Notes under the pieces: model-generated
The model's input: the letters and a program-made list of their open reading frames with translations, nothing else
Databases searched by the model: none
What the model was told of the DNA's origin: nothing
Part shown: positions 17,088-25,550 of the stretch, one piece after another
Numbering within the stretch: the stretch's first letter is position 1
How the letters are laid out: every line of letters starts with the position of its first letter
Position numbers and translations under genes: made by a program
Assembly: GCF_002086635.1 (NCBI RefSeq)
Contig: NZ_MVHD01000012.1
Location: forward strand, 54,495-118,494
Direction of reading: 5' to 3'
Length of the DNA stretch: 64,000 nt
Source: Mycobacterium alsense
Lineage (GTDB): Bacteria > Actinomycetota > Actinomycetes > Mycobacteriales > Mycobacteriaceae

Positions 17088-17516
17088 TTAATCGAAGGGA
17101 GGACGCCAACGCAGGCCGGGAAACCGGCCGAATCCGCGGTCGTTGGTAATCCAGGTCGCGCCGTTCTCGATCGCCAGCGCGGCGTGATACGCGTCGGCGA
17201 CCGTGTTGCCTTTGGCCCCGACTTTGGTGCACAAGGAGTCGAAGATGTCCCAATGCCGTGGCCCCGGGCGCAGCGCCACGGCAGCGGGTGCGGATCGAAG
17301 AGCGCGGCAGGCATCCAGGGCCTGGGCCGTCGAGCTGGGCTGACGAAAGACGCGATGATTGGTGAGCAACCGGATGACACTGGAGAGCACCAGCTCGCTG
17401 ATCCCGACCGGCTCGTCGGCCGCCAGAGCACCGTGAACCCACTCGTAATACGCCGCGTGGTCGACGCTGTCCTGGCGGATCGCGTAGACGCAGACGTTCA
17501 CATCAAGGAGCAGCAT
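17088..17516 (-). CDS. VapC-type PIN toxin
   Basis: A 142-residue PIN protein beginning MLLLDVNVCVYAIRQDSVDH. The acidic residues are Asp5, Glu41 in GISELVLSS, Asp108 in NTVADAYHAAL and Asp126 in TWITNDRGF. It belongs to the long-loop VapC group with RFPGLRWRPPF at the end. ATG 17516 gives a 14-bp overlap with the RHH antitoxin. Longer in-frame starts would run through the antitoxin gene and are rejected. It appears functional. Confidence 0.88.
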   Translation of the reverse strand: MLLLDVNVCVYAIRQDSVDHAAYYEWVHGALAADEPVGISELVLSSVIRLLTNHRVFRQPSSTAQALDACRALRSAPAAVALRPGPRHWDIFDSLCTKVGAKGNTVADAYHAALAIENGATWITNDRGFGRFPGLRWRPPFD

Positions 17517-17751
17517 TGTCACCCAAGACTTCGGCCAGGGCATCCTTGTCCTGCAAATCGATGCCGGCCCGAAGCCCGCCGCTGCCGTGTGCAGGTAGTC
17601 GAAACTGCCTGGCCGGGCGCCGCTCGGTGTCACGGTGAAGCATGGCGCGCAACGCGTCGTCCACCACCTCGCCAAGGGATCGCGACGTTCTGGCGGCCAG
17701 AACCTTGGCCTCCGCGAGCAGGTTGTCGTCAATATTCACCGTCGTCCGCAT
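17503..17751 (-). CDS. VapB antitoxin, ribbon-helix-helix type
   Basis: An 82-residue protein. The RHH DNA-binding domain at residues 1-40 (MRTTVNIDDNLLAEAKVLAA, SLGEVVDDALRAML) is followed by a linker and a toxin-binding tail. It is first in the pair with the PIN toxin at 17088-17516, with a 14-bp overlap. Confidence 0.85.
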   Translation of the reverse strand: MRTTVNIDDNLLAEAKVLAARTSRSLGEVVDDALRAMLHRDTERRPARQFRLPAHGSGGLRAGIDLQDKDALAEVLGDNAAP

Positions 17752-17996
17752 CCCGGCATCATAGCATCACTCCGTCGCATCATGATGCGTGCTTCGCCGA
17801 AGCCGTCGACGAGCAATTGGAGCCGATGTCACTTAGCGGGTCGGCAAGCCTCGACACGCTCTTCGCAGCGATCCCGATCGTCGGTCGTGTCCCGGCGAGC
17901 GCGGCCGGTCGGTGTGCGCCCCTGGATCGACCTGGGCACGCTGCAGTCGCACCCCCAACTCCGCTCTCGGCGCGCAGCGCGAGATGACCCGCACGA
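17752..17996. other. Spacer between VapBC and the copy D terminator
   Basis: No gene is recognised. The promoter of the leftward vapBC pair must lie near 17755-17800. Confidence 0.4.
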
Positions 17997-18032
17997 ACAA
18001 TCGGCCCCCTTCGGGCGAAGGGGGCCGATTGT
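17997..18032 (-). terminator. Terminator of gjpA copy D
   Basis: A perfect 16-bp stem (ACAATCGGCCCCCTTC and complement) with a GGGC loop, 41 bp past the stop. It is the strongest hairpin of the set and nearly symmetric, so it could act on both strands. Confidence 0.82.
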
Positions 18033-18072
18033 AGTCATCGATTGCTTGCCGGCTGGCGAGCAATCGCCGGAC

Positions 18073-19257
18073 TCAGAGCAACTTGAGGAGGTTGGTGATC
18101 AACAGCCCGATGTGGGAGGCAAGGCTCCCGAGCGCGCCGCTCAACAACGTCGGCAAATTAGACAGGACCGACGGGATGTTTTGCAGGAAGGCAGTCAATT
18201 CGCTGCTGACGGTGTTGACCACAGGAGTGAAGTCCGGCCAACCAGTTTGTAAGGCGCTCAGGAGGTTCTGGCCGGCGACCGCGAGACTCCCGCCGGTCGA
18301 GAGGTTCTGGGCCCCAGGTGCAACGATTACCTTCGCCAAGCTGGCGGGAACCTGGTTGAAAAGCACATTGAGCACCCCGGTGTGGGGAGAGAAAATGCCA
18401 TATGAGCCGTTCTGTCCATTGAGAATACTGCCGGCAATTACACCGGGGACATCTGCCATGTTAGTAAGCATCGCCGGCAGGTTGCCGGCGTTGTACGCAT
18501 CCGAGATGTTTTGAAAGGTTTGGTCTAGTGCCTGTCTAGGCGCGAAACCCAAAGCTAACGTGCCGAGGAAGGTCAGAGTATTGGACTGTCCAATGGGGAC
18601 TGTGCCAACTAATTGATTAGTAAGTGAGGTCAAGTTTTGCGGTATGTCGGGCAACCACGTTAGAGTCTTCTCAAGCGGAAGCCCCACTGACGACAATAGA
18701 GAAATGCCCAGGGCCCGATCTAGTGTTGATAGTGCGCTGGCTATATTGCCTTGCTGGTACAGGGTCCACGACTGCGAAAGAAGCCCCCAGAAGGTCGAAG
18801 GCTTGGTTGAACCGAAGTAAGTAACGGCCCCCTTTGCAGCACTTTTGTATGGCGTGATGTAGTCGATTCCGTACTGGGCCCAGTTCGCGAGGACTTGCTG
18901 CGCGATTGGGAAGGGGTCGTTCTCCCAAATGTTGAAAACCGTCTGCAGCCCGGAACCGGCCGTTGTGAAATCGTCAATCCACGTCTGCAATGGGTTAACG
19001 ACGACCACGGCTGCTGGCACCGCGGCCGCACTTGGCCCGCTTGCCAGCGATGCGAGCTGATTTTCCACCCCGGCGAACAGGTCCATCATGCTTTCGCTGG
19101 CGTCGGTGAGGTTGATATCGGTCACGCTGACCTTGGGGAGGTGTTGGGCGACATCGAGTTTGGGTAGGTGCTGGGTCATCGGGCCGGCGGCGATGACGGC
19201 GGCGCTGGCCAGGGCGATGCCGGCGCTGAGGTGGGGGCGGCGGGCTGCGAGGTCCAC
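18073..19257 (-). CDS. gjpA: GjpA-type outer membrane porin-like protein, copy D
   Basis: A 394-residue family member with N-terminus LAARRPHLSAGIALASAAV, VSVTDINLTDASESMMDLFA, and C-terminus ending LITNLLKLL. The middle (GISLLSSVGLPLEKTLTWLP; QLVGTVPIGQSNTLTFLGTL) differs from all other copies. GTG 19257 is set by the shared GAAGGAG. Copies D and E are divergent with 3.5 kb of toxin-antitoxin genes between. Export is inferred from the hydrophobic N-terminus and porin function from the family name. Confidence 0.75.
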   Translation of the reverse strand: MDLAARRPHLSAGIALASAAVIAAGPMTQHLPKLDVAQHLPKVSVTDINLTDASESMMDLFAGVENQLASLASGPSAAAVPAAVVVVNPLQTWIDDFTTAGSGLQTVFNIWENDPFPIAQQVLANWAQYGIDYITPYKSAAKGAVTYFGSTKPSTFWGLLSQSWTLYQQGNIASALSTLDRALGISLLSSVGLPLEKTLTWLPDIPQNLTSLTNQLVGTVPIGQSNTLTFLGTLALGFAPRQALDQTFQNISDAYNAGNLPAMLTNMADVPGVIAGSILNGQNGSYGIFSPHTGVLNVLFNQVPASLAKVIVAPGAQNLSTGGSLAVAGQNLLSALQTGWPDFTPVVNTVSSELTAFLQNIPSVLSNLPTLLSGALGSLASHIGLLITNLLKLL

Positions 19258-19291
19258 GACCATCTCCTTCGTGTGTGTTTCGGGTGTCGAG

Positions 19292-19310
19292 TGAGCTGAA
19301 CGTACCTGAG
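19292..19310 (-). promoter_or_regulatory. Conserved leader block of gjpA copy D
   Basis: CTCAGGTACGTTCAGCTCA on the minus strand, 35-53 bp before the start. Copy F shares a longer leader with it (GGCCGGTATTTCTCAGG, and GCCATTGTGGCG further up). Confidence 0.6.
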
Positions 19311-19613
19311 AAATACCGGCCCAATAGACGCCGTTCATTGGCCATTGTGGCGCGTTACCGTTCCGAAATACCCGGCGTGTGTGGAGACGATATTCTCAAT
19401 ATCCCGATCCTCAACTCGAACTCCGACTTATCCCGGAATCGGAGCATCTATTAGAGGTGCTCGTACTGTTTATGTTCACGTGGCGGCGCTGGTCATCGCT
19501 TTGGCGTGCGACCGGTGGGGCCATTGCAAACCTCGGCCGGCTCGATCGGCCAGATCGTGGTTTCGATCAACGGCTCGCAAGACCGCGGATGTCGCGAGTG
19601 GTTTCCCAAAGGT

Positions 19614-19626
19614 GTTGCTATGCAAC
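19614..19626. promoter_or_regulatory. Inverted repeat GTTGC-N3-GCAAC upstream of copy D
   Basis: A perfect dyad with 5-bp arms. Equivalent dyads lie at 25873-25885 (copy F) and 22435-22447 (copy E), each 340-370 bp before the gene start. Possible operator or a conserved feature of duplicated arms. Confidence 0.4.
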
Positions 19627-19974
19627 ATGTCAGCGTTACTCTACCTGCCACGGCAGGCGCCTTCTCCGGGCACGGCAACAGGATCGACCCGTCGGCCTTC
19701 TTCACGCACACAGTTCCCACGCGGGTGCGCGCTAATGCGATAAGGCCCTTGACGACAACTATCTACAGGCTCAACGCCCCGCCATCAAATGCTTCGGCAA
19801 GGGCTGCGCCCACACCACAGTCAACTCGGAGAAATCACTCAAAATATCCCTATCCGCTGGTCGTCGCCATTCGCTGCACTGCGGGTTCTATGCGACAATG
19901 CCCCCGATTGCTTGCCGGGTTATCTATTCGCGTTTCGCCCCGTTAGCCGCGACACCAGTAGTGCGTCAGCTATA

Positions 19975-20028
19975 GTTTGCCGACCATTTCTGCGCAGTCA
20001 TTGTTCACCTCACCACACAGCAACCCCG
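19975..20028 (+). repeat. Dispersed repeat, about 55 bp, distal end of the copy D upstream arm
   Basis: GTTTGCCGACCATT then ..CAT/ATTGTT..ACCTCACC..CACAGCAAC. Related copies are at 26229-26286 (plus) and 22031-22090 (minus). All three lie about 700-720 bp before a gjpA start and point away from it. Confidence 0.55.
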
Positions 20029-20147
20029 CCGCCGGGCTGGTCTGACCGCAACGCCACGCGGGCCCGTGATGCCATCCCGCCCCGCCCTCAGGTCCGGAAC
20101 GTGATTGCCCGACACCCTCTTGTAGCATGATCAGTAGGATGCTTGGT

Positions 20148-20375
20148 ATGGCGAAGGAAAAGATCTCGGTCACTGTCGATGCCGACGTGTTGGCCGCGGC
20201 CGACGCGGACGCCAGGTCTGCTGGGATGAATCGTTCGGAGTTGGTCGAACAAGCGCTGCGCAACGAACATCTGCGTGTTGGTCTGCAGACCTACACCAGC
20301 CGCACCGTTCCGGCGCTGGATATCGACGCCTACGCGCAGAAGATCTACCAGGCCAACCGTACCGCCGGCTTGTGA
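20148..20375 (+). CDS. MazE/VapB-type antitoxin, ribbon-helix-helix
   Basis: A 75-residue protein starting MAKEKISVTVDADVLAAADA with an RHH domain (GMNRSELVEQALRNEHL) and a tail ending VPALDIDAYAQKIYQANRTA. This sequence type pairs with MazF toxins in mycobacteria. Its stop overlaps the mazF GTG by GTGA. Only the first 33 toxin codons remain, so the antitoxin is effectively orphaned. An in-frame ATG at 20127 is less likely; ATG 20148 begins the conserved domain. Confidence 0.75.
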   Translation: MAKEKISVTVDADVLAAADADARSAGMNRSELVEQALRNEHLRVGLQTYTSRTVPALDIDAYAQKIYQANRTAGL

Positions 20376-20470
20376 TCAGCCCAGGGGACATCGCACCACG
20401 GCGCGACAGTGAACACGAGCTCTATGTCGCGGTCTTGTCCAACGCGATCCATCTCAGCGCTGCGACCGGG
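20372..20470 (+). pseudogene. mazF toxin, N-terminal fragment
   Basis: The GTG start is followed by ISPGDIAPRRDSEHELYVAV and LSNAIHLSAATG, the beginning of a MazF-type toxin. Homology stops abruptly after ACCGGG at 20470. The next bases are the 3' part of a vapB-type gene read from the other strand, so two toxin-antitoxin loci were joined tail to tail here. Confidence 0.65.
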
Positions 20471-20688
20471 GGGGCCGGCGCGGGCTGTTTGCGGTTCCGC
20501 GCGCGTTGGACACGGCCCTGGGCACAGAGTTGCTCAAACGTTGTGGGCCGATCTACTGGCACAATGCGCGCAATAGGACGACCGTGATCGGTGACCGTGA
20601 CCGTGCGCCCCGCACGCACCTGGGCCAGATGCCGACTCAACTGATCACGCAGTTCGCGAACCCCGACCTCCACGCTCAACCCCTCCAC
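20422..20688 (-). CDS. VapB antitoxin, Phd type, with altered C-terminus
   Basis: The frame reads SVEVGVRELRDQLSRHLAQV, RAGRTVTVTDHGRPIARIVP, a complete Phd/YefM N-terminal domain, then RARNRKQPAPAP. The last residues (VAALRWIALDKTAT) are antisense mazF sequence, so the native C-terminus and the vapC gene have been lost at the junction near 20472. Start is either GTG 20688 or TTG 20679. The DNA-binding half could still act as a repressor. Confidence 0.6.
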   Translation of the reverse strand: MEGLSVEVGVRELRDQLSRHLAQVRAGRTVTVTDHGRPIARIVPVDRPTTFEQLCAQGRVQRARNRKQPAPAPPVAALRWIALDKTAT

Positions 20689-20910
20689 TCACCGACACAG
20701 CGCTCACGCCCTCAAAGTGGCTGCTTACTTGAGACAAATTATAGCCACAAGCGACCGGTCGGGCCTTCTGTCCGCGACCACACCGATATCAATAGCCGGT
20801 GAGTGCCCCGTTCGTAGACCGACCGCGCTGCAGCCCTGAATTCTCCAGTCCCCGATAAGCCCCACGTGCATGGGCGTTCGGCACGCCCGTGCCGTAGCAC
20901 GCGTGCCACG

Positions 20911-21174
20911 ATGCGGGTATTGCCAAACAGATCACTCAAACGGGAGCTGCGCAATAACAGTGGCGAGACTATGCGCCGGCTTGACCAGGGCGAGTCGTTC
21001 GTGGTGACCCGCAATGGAATCGCGGTCGGTGAACTTTCCCCGCTGCACCGGCGCCAATTCATCAGCGCCGAGGCGGCCTTCGCGGCATTCCGGGGCGCAC
21101 CGCGGGTCCGGTCGGACCGGTTGCGGGCCGATCTCGACCGGGTCGCTAGCCAGGACATCACGCCTCGTGGCTGA
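20911..21174 (+). CDS. Orphan Phd-type antitoxin
   Basis: An 87-residue protein starting MRVLPNRSLKRELRNNSGET, then MRRLDQGESFVVTRNGIAVG ELSP, a Phd/YefM antitoxin fold, and an Arg-rich tail (RSDRLRADLDRVASQDITP). A toxin would be expected directly downstream. A GTG at 21170 overlaps the stop, but its frame (AEVSRVPLTGQ) ends after about 20 codons and shows no PIN motif. The toxin is therefore missing. Confidence 0.65.
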   Translation: MRVLPNRSLKRELRNNSGETMRRLDQGESFVVTRNGIAVGELSPLHRRQFISAEAAFAAFRGAPRVRSDRLRADLDRVASQDITPRG

Positions 21175-21275
21175 GGTATCGCGCGTACCCCTCACCGGCC
21201 AGTCAGGCCGCGTGACCGCAACCGTCACCTGATCGTGCAGCAGACCCCAATTTCTCACGTCATACACTTAAGGCC

Positions 21276-21437
21276 ATGTCTGGCGTTGAGCGACCTAGCG
21301 TAGGACCCCTGCGGGTGTATCCCCCTGACGAGGCGTGCAAGCGCGCGCGTCCGCTGCCTGCGCGCGATCATTTAGTGGTCGACGGTGTGCCTGACAAGCA
21401 GTGGGATGCCTTTCAGGAGGCATTGGCCGGTAGATGA
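21276..21437 (+). CDS. Small antitoxin of a PIN-toxin pair
   Basis: A 53-residue protein, MSGVERPSVGPLRVYPPDEA then ..ARDHLVVDGVPDKQWDAFQE. It overlaps the following PIN toxin gene by ATGA (21434-21437), which is the main evidence for its role. The short size and acidic Trp-containing C-terminus suit a toxin-binding peptide. No DNA-binding domain is evident, so it may not autoregulate. Confidence 0.6.
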   Translation: MSGVERPSVGPLRVYPPDEACKRARPLPARDHLVVDGVPDKQWDAFQEALAGR

Positions 21438-21871
21438 CCGATGTCGAGTCGGGGGCAGTGGTCATTGACACGATGGTCATCAGCTGGCTGGTTGACGAAA
21501 GACCGAACCTGCTTGCCGAACGTTATCGGGCGCTGATCGGCTTAAGACCTGTCTTGCTGCCCTTCCAGACCGTGATGGAGCTTCGCTACGGGGCGCAGCG
21601 GGCCGGTTGGGGCGACCTGCGGCGTCGAAGGCTTGACCGGCGCATTGGTGCACTGACGATCGTTCAACCTGACGACGAGACCATTACCGCCTGCGCAGCC
21701 CTGCGGGTGCAGTGTCAACAGGCCGGCCATCCGCTCGGCCACAAACTCCACGACGGCGACCGCTGGATTGCTGCCATCGCCATCCGCCTGGATGTGCCAC
21801 TGGTCTCCCATGACAGGGTCTTTGCGGGCGCGCCGCGCCTCAAGCTCCTCACAGCGTTCGGCGATCATTAG
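21434..21871 (+). CDS. PIN-domain toxin (VapC type)
   Basis: A 145-residue PIN protein with Asp12 in VVIDTMVISWLV, Glu49 in QTVMELRYGA, Asp107/Asp109 in KLHDGDRWIAAIAI and Asp127 in LVSHDRVF. It is the complete four-acid nuclease site, intact and coupled to the small upstream gene. This is the fourth toxin locus in 7 kb. Confidence 0.85.
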   Translation: MTDVESGAVVIDTMVISWLVDERPNLLAERYRALIGLRPVLLPFQTVMELRYGAQRAGWGDLRRRRLDRRIGALTIVQPDDETITACAALRVQCQQAGHPLGHKLHDGDRWIAAIAIRLDVPLVSHDRVFAGAPRLKLLTAFGDH

Positions 21872-22030
21872 TGCGGCTGCGGCCGGACGGGGCGCCGCAT
21901 CTGACCGCCACGTGGCGACAACGGCGTTAGCCGCCTGCGCGGCTTTCAGCTCTGCCCGGCAGCGCAATTTGCGGGCACCCGACGGGACCGCTGGATGAGC
22001 CCCGGCGGGGCTCTTCGGACCGGGGGTGTG

Positions 22031-22090
22031 GGGTTGCTGCGTGATGGCGTACACAATGGTGGTGCACAAATCGTGGGCAAACGACCGTCG
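22031..22090 (-). repeat. Dispersed repeat at distal end of the copy E upstream arm
   Basis: The minus strand reads GGTCGTTTGCCCACGATT then ..ACGCAGCAACCCC, related to 26229-26286 and 19975-20028. Similarity to the copy F arm continues beyond it (CGATAATC motifs near 22145-22165 and 26155-26180). Confidence 0.5.
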
Positions 22091-22434
22091 AAAAGAAATT
22101 CATATCGCCGCCGGGTGGTGCGGGAGAGGAAAGAGATCACGCCATCGATTATCGAGGGATTATCGGCTACGCGCCGGACGTCCGCGGATGTTGATGACAT
22201 GCAGGATGGGACGTTCTGGAATGCCCTTCCACCGCAGTTGAGAAGTGGGATGGGTCGGCGTCGCCGTCTTTGATAACCGGCTGTCTAGGCGGCCGGTCAT
22301 TTCTCGTCTGCTGTTATTACACTCGTGTACCGCGCGTCCATCGGGCCATCGCGGGCAGTTCGGGCAGGCCACGCTTCTCGTACACTCGGCCCAGCGGAAT
22401 GTGCCCGGCACCGAGGGGCTATCACGACGCATCC

Positions 22435-22447
22435 GTTGCACTGCAAC
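22435..22447. promoter_or_regulatory. Inverted repeat GTTGC-N3-GCAAC upstream of copy E
   Basis: A perfect dyad with 5-bp arms, 341 bp before the copy E start, matching the dyads upstream of copies D and F. Confidence 0.4.
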
Positions 22448-22733
22448 ATTTTAGCGGTCGTGTCATCGTGCCAAACGGGGCGCGTGCGCACACCGAGGGT
22501 CAGCCTCGGACTCAACTCGGGCTGGAGAGCAATGCGGCTCCGCGTTCGCGCGCTGCAATATGGAAAGCCGGCCGATACGAACCGGCAAATTAGAGACCTA
22601 ATTTACCCGTGCCGCACCAATCAAAACTAAAATCAGCGCGGATTACTGTATATATGTCTCACGACTCGCCAATATTTTGTTCGATAACCCGCGCAAAAAT
22701 GGCTGAAAAATGGCCTGCTTTCGGCCGGTATTT

Positions 22734-22752
22734 CTCAGGTACGTTCAGCTCA
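22734..22752 (+). promoter_or_regulatory. Conserved leader block of gjpA copy E
   Basis: CTCAGGTACGTTCAGCTCA, preceded by GGCCGGTATTT as in copies D and F. A GAAGGAG site follows six bases before the GTG. Confidence 0.6.
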
Positions 22753-22787
22753 CTCGACAGCCCAGAACACACACGAAGGAGATGGTC

Positions 22788-24062
22788 GTGGAGCTCACCG
22801 CCCGCCCCTACCTCACCGCCGGGGTCTCCCTGGCCAGTGCGGCGGTCATCGCCGCCGGCCCGATGACCCAACACCTACCCAAACTCGACGTCGCCCAACA
22901 CCTCCCCAAGGTGAGCGTGACCGACATCAACCTCACCGACACCGCCAGCCCCATGATGGACCTGTTCGCCGGGATCGAAAATCAACTCGCCTCACTCGCC
23001 GGCGGGGCCAGCGCGGCCGCGGTGCCCGCCGCCGTTGTCAGCAATGCCGTTGACCCCATCCAAACGTGGGTCACTACCTTCCAGAACGCTGGCATGAACC
23101 TTCAGTACATCTACAACACGTGGAGCATGCTTCCTTTCCCGGTAGTGCAGCAGATCGCCGCCAACGGGGTGCAATATGCCAGCGAATATGTCGGCGCCTA
23201 TCAGAATGCCGCAAGTGGCGCCCTCCACTACTTCCTTGGCCTCGGGCCGAGCGGGGCGCCGCCATTGATACCGGCTCTGCAAACCGCGTGGAGCGCCGCC
23301 TTGTCTGGCAATATAACGGGCGCGGTGAACGACGTCTACCAAGCCATTTATGCGACTCCAGTAATCTGGATGTTGCAGCCACTCGAGGACGTACTAAACA
23401 TCCCCACGCAAATGGCGCAAAATCTTGCAAATGGAATGACCTATTTGAACGGACCTTTTCGGACAGGTTTCGGGTCGGATGCGATACTTACCTTGCCAAA
23501 CACGATCCCGCAATCGCTCGGTCCCAGCCTTCAAGCAGTCTACAATTCATGGACGGCCGGGGATCAAATCGGAGCGGTCACCAATCTGCTTAACACGCCT
23601 GGTGTGGTCGCAAATGCTTTCCTCAATGGATTCTCGGCCCATCCTGGCTTACAGCCCCCCAGTGGTGGCTTACTCAGCAGCCCTGCGTTTTTCTTCAAAA
23701 CACTCAAGGGCAAAGGTGTAACATATGATTTGGTAAACACGCTGCTGCCCAACTTTGCCAAAGCAATCGTGACGCCCGGCGCGCAAAACATCGCGCAAGG
23801 CGGCAGCCTCGCGACGGCACTGCAAAACTTCGCGAATCAGTTGATCAATGGGTGGCCACCCTTGACTGGCCTGCCAACCCCCGCGGCCAATCTCATTACG
23901 AGCCTGACCTCGAGTCTCGGAAGTATTGGTAGTCAGTTGACTTCCCTGCTTCAAAACACGGCGTCATCCGTCATGTCGGGTCTTGGCTCTTTGGGCAGCA
24001 TGGCCGGCGCGTTCGCATCCCAGATCGGAACGCTGCTGATCAACCTGCTGCGGCTGCTCTAG
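22788..24062 (+). CDS. gjpA: GjpA-type outer membrane porin-like protein, copy E
   Basis: A 424-residue family member, slightly longer than the others. N-terminus ELTARPYLTAGVSLASAAV, signature VSVTDINLTDTASPMMDLFA. The middle has SMLPFPVVQQIAANGVQYAS, like copies A and F. The C-terminus has extra sequence (SSLGSIGSQLTSLLQNTASS) before ending TLLINLLRLL. GTG 22788 is set by the shared ribosome binding site. It converges on copy F with back-to-back terminators. Confidence 0.75.
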   Translation: MELTARPYLTAGVSLASAAVIAAGPMTQHLPKLDVAQHLPKVSVTDINLTDTASPMMDLFAGIENQLASLAGGASAAAVPAAVVSNAVDPIQTWVTTFQNAGMNLQYIYNTWSMLPFPVVQQIAANGVQYASEYVGAYQNAASGALHYFLGLGPSGAPPLIPALQTAWSAALSGNITGAVNDVYQAIYATPVIWMLQPLEDVLNIPTQMAQNLANGMTYLNGPFRTGFGSDAILTLPNTIPQSLGPSLQAVYNSWTAGDQIGAVTNLLNTPGVVANAFLNGFSAHPGLQPPSGGLLSSPAFFFKTLKGKGVTYDLVNTLLPNFAKAIVTPGAQNIAQGGSLATALQNFANQLINGWPPLTGLPTPAANLITSLTSSLGSIGSQLTSLLQNTASSVMSGLGSLGSMAGAFASQIGTLLINLLRLL

Positions 24063-24105
24063 CCTCAGCGACAGCAGCCGCGGCGAAACGCGAACGCAAG
24101 AAAGA

Positions 24106-24138
24106 GTCGGGTCCCCTTCGACAAGAAGGGGGCCCGAC
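24106..24138 (+). terminator. Terminator of gjpA copy E
   Basis: A 14-bp stem (GTCGGGTCCCCTTC, one G-U pair) with a five-base loop, 43 bp after the stop. The same sequence type survives at 6008-6043, where the gene is gone. Confidence 0.8.
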
Positions 24139-24198
24139 CTACATCACACACATTAAGATGCGATGGGCGATCTGAGTTGACCGCCCAGCTCGATGACA

Positions 24199-24238
24199 AT
24201 CGGCCCCCTCCGCTAGATAACTCGCGCAGGGGGCCGAT
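24199..24238 (-). terminator. Terminator of gjpA copy F
   Basis: The stem ATCGGCCCCCT with its complement has a loop containing AGATAACTC, as in copy A. It lies 46 bp past the stop of copy F. Confidence 0.78.
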
Positions 24239-24284
24239 CGCCGTTTTGGACGTCACCAGTTCGTCTCGGCGACCTTCACCGGAC

Positions 24285-25517
24285 TCAGAGGAGCTTGAGA
24301 AGGTTGGAGATCAGCAGGCCGATATTGCTTGTCAGCCATGCGCCGGCTTGGCCCAATAGCGATGGGAGATTCGACAACACCGACGGAATGGTTTGCAGGA
24401 GTTGCGTCAGTCCGGCATTAAGGTCGTTGACCACAGGAGTCAGGGATGGCCAGCCATTTTGCAGCTGGTTCGCGAATCCTTGGAGTGCCCCAGCGAGGCT
24501 GCCGCCGGGCTTGAAGCCCTGGGCTAAATTGCCGTTTACAATCTGCACCGCCCCGGGAGCAACGATCGCCTGTGAGAGCTGCGGCCCCAAGGCATTCAGT
24601 CCCCAATTTAGCAGTCCAGACGGAGTAACCAGCTTGGTCGGGGAAGCACTCAGCACGCCGCCGTTACCGTTGATTCCATTGAGGAGAGTATTTGCCACGG
24701 CGCCGGGGGTGTTGATCAGATTCGCCACTGCTCCGACCGCGTCCCCGGTGGTCCACGCATTGAAAGCAGCTTGAAGACTCGTGCCCAGACCCGACTGAAT
24801 GTCGTTGGGCAGATCAAACAAACCAAAAGTACCTACGCCAGTCAGGAAAGGTGAGGCGGGTCCAAACAGGAAGTTGGTCCCGTTGTAGAGCTCATGCGTC
24901 ATGTTGGCGAGGATGGTGGTAATGTTTTCTAGCGGCTGACCCATTTGTACAAACGCATTGTTGTAGAGCGCGGTGTATAAGGCCGCAATTGCGCCGGACA
25001 CGTTGCCACTCTGGTAGTCGGTGAGCGCCGTCTGGAGGAGCGGCTGAAAATTCCCCGGCTTTGTCGAGGTAAAGTAGTTTACGGCGTTCTTCGCGGCGGT
25101 TTGGTATGCCCCGACGTAGATCCCCGCATAGCTGAGCCAGTTTGCCCCGACCTGCTGCAACACCGGGAATGGCAGCTGGCTCCACCGATTAAAAATCGTC
25201 TGCAGGTTGGTGCCCGCCGTCGCGAACGTATCAACCCACGTCTGAATGGGGAGAGGAAGTCCGGTTGAGGCGGCGGGGAGCGCGGCCGCACTTGCCCCGC
25301 TCGCCAGCGAGGCCAGTTCGTTCTCCACGCCGGAAAACAGGTCCATCATGGGGCTGGCGGCGTCGGTGAGGTTGATGTCGGTCACGCTCACCTTGGGGAG
25401 GTGTTGGGTGACATCGAGTTTGGGTAGGTGTTGGGTCATCGGGCCGGCGGCGATGACGGCGGCGCTGGCCAAAGCGATGCCGGCGCTGAGGTGGGGGCGG
25501 CGGGCGGCGAGGTCCAC
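24285..25517 (-). CDS. gjpA: GjpA-type outer membrane porin-like protein, copy F
   Basis: A 410-residue protein, the same length as copy A and its nearest relative: both share LPLPIQTWVDTF, IFNRWSQLPFPVLQQVGANW, FGPASPFL, SPTKL and the terminator loop. N-terminus LAARRPHLSAGIALASAAV, C-terminus LLISNLLKLL. The leader is closest to copy D, so the 5' region and coding region may have different histories (gene conversion, inference). GTG 25517 follows AAAGGAG by six bases. Confidence 0.75.
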   Translation of the reverse strand: MDLAARRPHLSAGIALASAAVIAAGPMTQHLPKLDVTQHLPKVSVTDINLTDAASPMMDLFSGVENELASLASGASAAALPAASTGLPLPIQTWVDTFATAGTNLQTIFNRWSQLPFPVLQQVGANWLSYAGIYVGAYQTAAKNAVNYFTSTKPGNFQPLLQTALTDYQSGNVSGAIAALYTALYNNAFVQMGQPLENITTILANMTHELYNGTNFLFGPASPFLTGVGTFGLFDLPNDIQSGLGTSLQAAFNAWTTGDAVGAVANLINTPGAVANTLLNGINGNGGVLSASPTKLVTPSGLLNWGLNALGPQLSQAIVAPGAVQIVNGNLAQGFKPGGSLAGALQGFANQLQNGWPSLTPVVNDLNAGLTQLLQTIPSVLSNLPSLLGQAGAWLTSNIGLLISNLLKLL

Positions 25518-25550
25518 GACCATCTCCTTTGTGTGTTTCGGGCTATCGAG

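Larger units (their letters stand above)
19311..20147. other. Upstream arm of gjpA copy D; no gene seen
   Basis: No convincing coding sequence. It carries the dyad GTTGC-TAT-GCAAC (19614-19626, 357 bp before the copy D start) and, at 19975-20028, a repeat found at the matching distance before copies E and F. Confidence 0.5.
21872..22733. other. Upstream arm of gjpA copy E; no gene seen
   Basis: No convincing coding sequence. It contains a repeat at 22031-22090 (minus), the dyad GTTGC-ACT-GCAAC at 22435-22447, and an AT-rich stretch at 22590-22720 just before the leader block that probably holds the promoter. Confidence 0.5.

Noticed and set aside
17073..17987. A 304-codon plus-strand frame opposite the VapBC pair
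   Set aside because: The minus strand shows a PIN site and an RHH antitoxin with overlapping genes; the plus frame has no motif.
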